Part shown: in pieces, positions 52,238 to 52,736 of the stretch
Numbering within the stretch: the first letter of the stretch is position 1
How the letters are laid out: each line of letters opens with the position of its first letter
Assembly: GCA_902521155.1 (NCBI GenBank)
Contig: CABYQR010000005.1
Span: forward strand, 1-52,736
Direction of reading: 5' to 3'
Length of the DNA stretch: 52,736 bases
From: an uncultured Alphaproteobacteria bacterium
GTDB taxonomy: Bacteria; Pseudomonadota; Alphaproteobacteria; HIMB59
Program-made: the position numbers and the translations under genes
Notes under the pieces: generated by a model
What the model was told of the DNA's origin: nothing
The model's database searches: none
The model's input: only the letters and a program-made list of their open reading frames with translations

Positions 52238-52360
52238 ACAATGTTTTTTGGGAAACGTATATTTTTGAATTCAATAATAATTAGCCTTAAATAGTATGGA
52301 TAGATTAATATACAATATTGAATTAAAAACAATCTGAATTTTGCCCTATCTAAACAAATT

Positions 52361-52736
52361 ATGATCAACCTTAAGAGAAAAAATGTTGGTTTTACTTCAA
52401 TTTATAGAATTGAAATAGAAAACTATAAAAAATCATCAAAATCTACGATCAAAATGCTTTCACTAGCTTTTTTAGAACTAATCTCAATAAATATAAACTA
52501 TTTTATAAATCCCTAAATAGAATCAAGATATCTCCAAATTATAAGGTTTTATCTAATCATATAGTTGAAATAGATGAGATAGAAAATGAATATAAGCTTA
52601 CAAAAAAAAACCTGTTTTCAGACAATAAAAAATTAAAAAAATTTAGAGATAAAATTAGGCTAATTCAAAAAATTAATAAAAAAACATTAGAGAGAAATTT
52701 AGTATCAGAAATTAGATACTATTTAAAAAATAAAGA
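52361..52736 (+). pseudogene. Unknown gene with an apparent frameshift, cut by the window edge
   Basis: A frame starting ATG at 52361 reads MINLKRKNVGFTSIYRIEIE and stops at 52516. The next frame is open from 52429 to the window end and reads like protein (KIYDQNAFTSFFRTNLNKYK, then a Lys-rich, probably helical stretch). One extra A in the six-A run at 52427-52432 would join both parts into a single protein. So this is either a recent frameshift or a base-call error, or two separate frames. No family is recognised. Confidence 0.45.

Overview
The window is AT-rich (roughly two thirds A+T by eye) and densely packed, with many TAATG or ATGA gene overlaps, TTG starts and very short spacers. Together with its gene content (TMAO, methylamine and glycine betaine catabolism, ETF, Suf) this points to a streamlined, low-GC marine alphaproteobacterium of the SAR11 / HIMB59 / AEGEAN-169 kind. 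I cannot place it more exactly from sequence alone. No rRNA, tRNA, CRISPR, insertion sequence or phage gene was seen.

Layout. 1-4308: sufB-sufC-sufD (sufD runs off the left edge) and mnmA, all minus strand. 4358-7278: housekeeping genes (alpha/beta hydrolase, anmK, tyrS). 7271-9685: a divergent glutamine-synthetase-fold enzyme coupled to a homoserine-acetyltransferase-like alpha/beta hydrolase. 9777-12460: small membrane proteins, a class I glutamine amidotransferase, and amtB with a small membrane protein and a terminator behind it. 12694-14563: gmaS (gamma-glutamylmethylamide synthetase) and a conserved unknown. 14571-21043: a minus-strand operon of a DAO-type flavoprotein, another glutamine-synthetase homologue, and a three-part glutamate-synthase-like enzyme (amidotransferase, GXGXG, FMN subunits) plus an unknown Lys-rich protein. 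21141-21911: an IclR-family regulator. 22048-30082: mgdABCD-mgsABC, N-methylglutamate dehydrogenase and synthase. 30256-31767: tmm and a small membrane protein. 31770-39424: tmoXWV-tdm-gcvT-like operon (TMAO uptake and demethylation). 39516-42860: alr, an acyl-CoA dehydrogenase and an unknown. 42857-46224: etfB-etfA-ETF:quinone oxidoreductase. 46266-51220: NUDIX hydrolase, a dimethylglycine/sarcosine dehydrogenase-like flavoprotein, a choline-kinase-like phosphotransferase and betaine-homocysteine methyltransferase. 51257-52188: a DnaJ/TerB protein and a cold shock protein. 52361-end: an unknown gene that appears frameshifted.

How it fits together. TMAO is imported (TmoXWV) or made from trimethylamine (Tmm), then split by Tdm into dimethylamine and formaldehyde. 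Monomethylamine is joined to glutamate by GmaS, converted to N-methylglutamate by MgsABC, and oxidised by MgdABCD, giving back glutamate and a one-carbon unit on tetrahydrofolate. AmtB may recover ammonium. Glycine betaine is demethylated by BHMT and the DMGDH-like enzyme, with electrons likely passing through ETF and ETF-QO. The dimethylamine-to-methylamine step (dmmDABC) is not in the window.

The most interesting points are a second, paralogous GS / glutamate-synthase / flavoprotein operon (14571-21043) of unknown substrate, and a palindrome TGTTTCA-N5-TGAAACA found before that operon, before the IclR gene, and between mgdA and tmm. This suggests one regulator controls both pathways.
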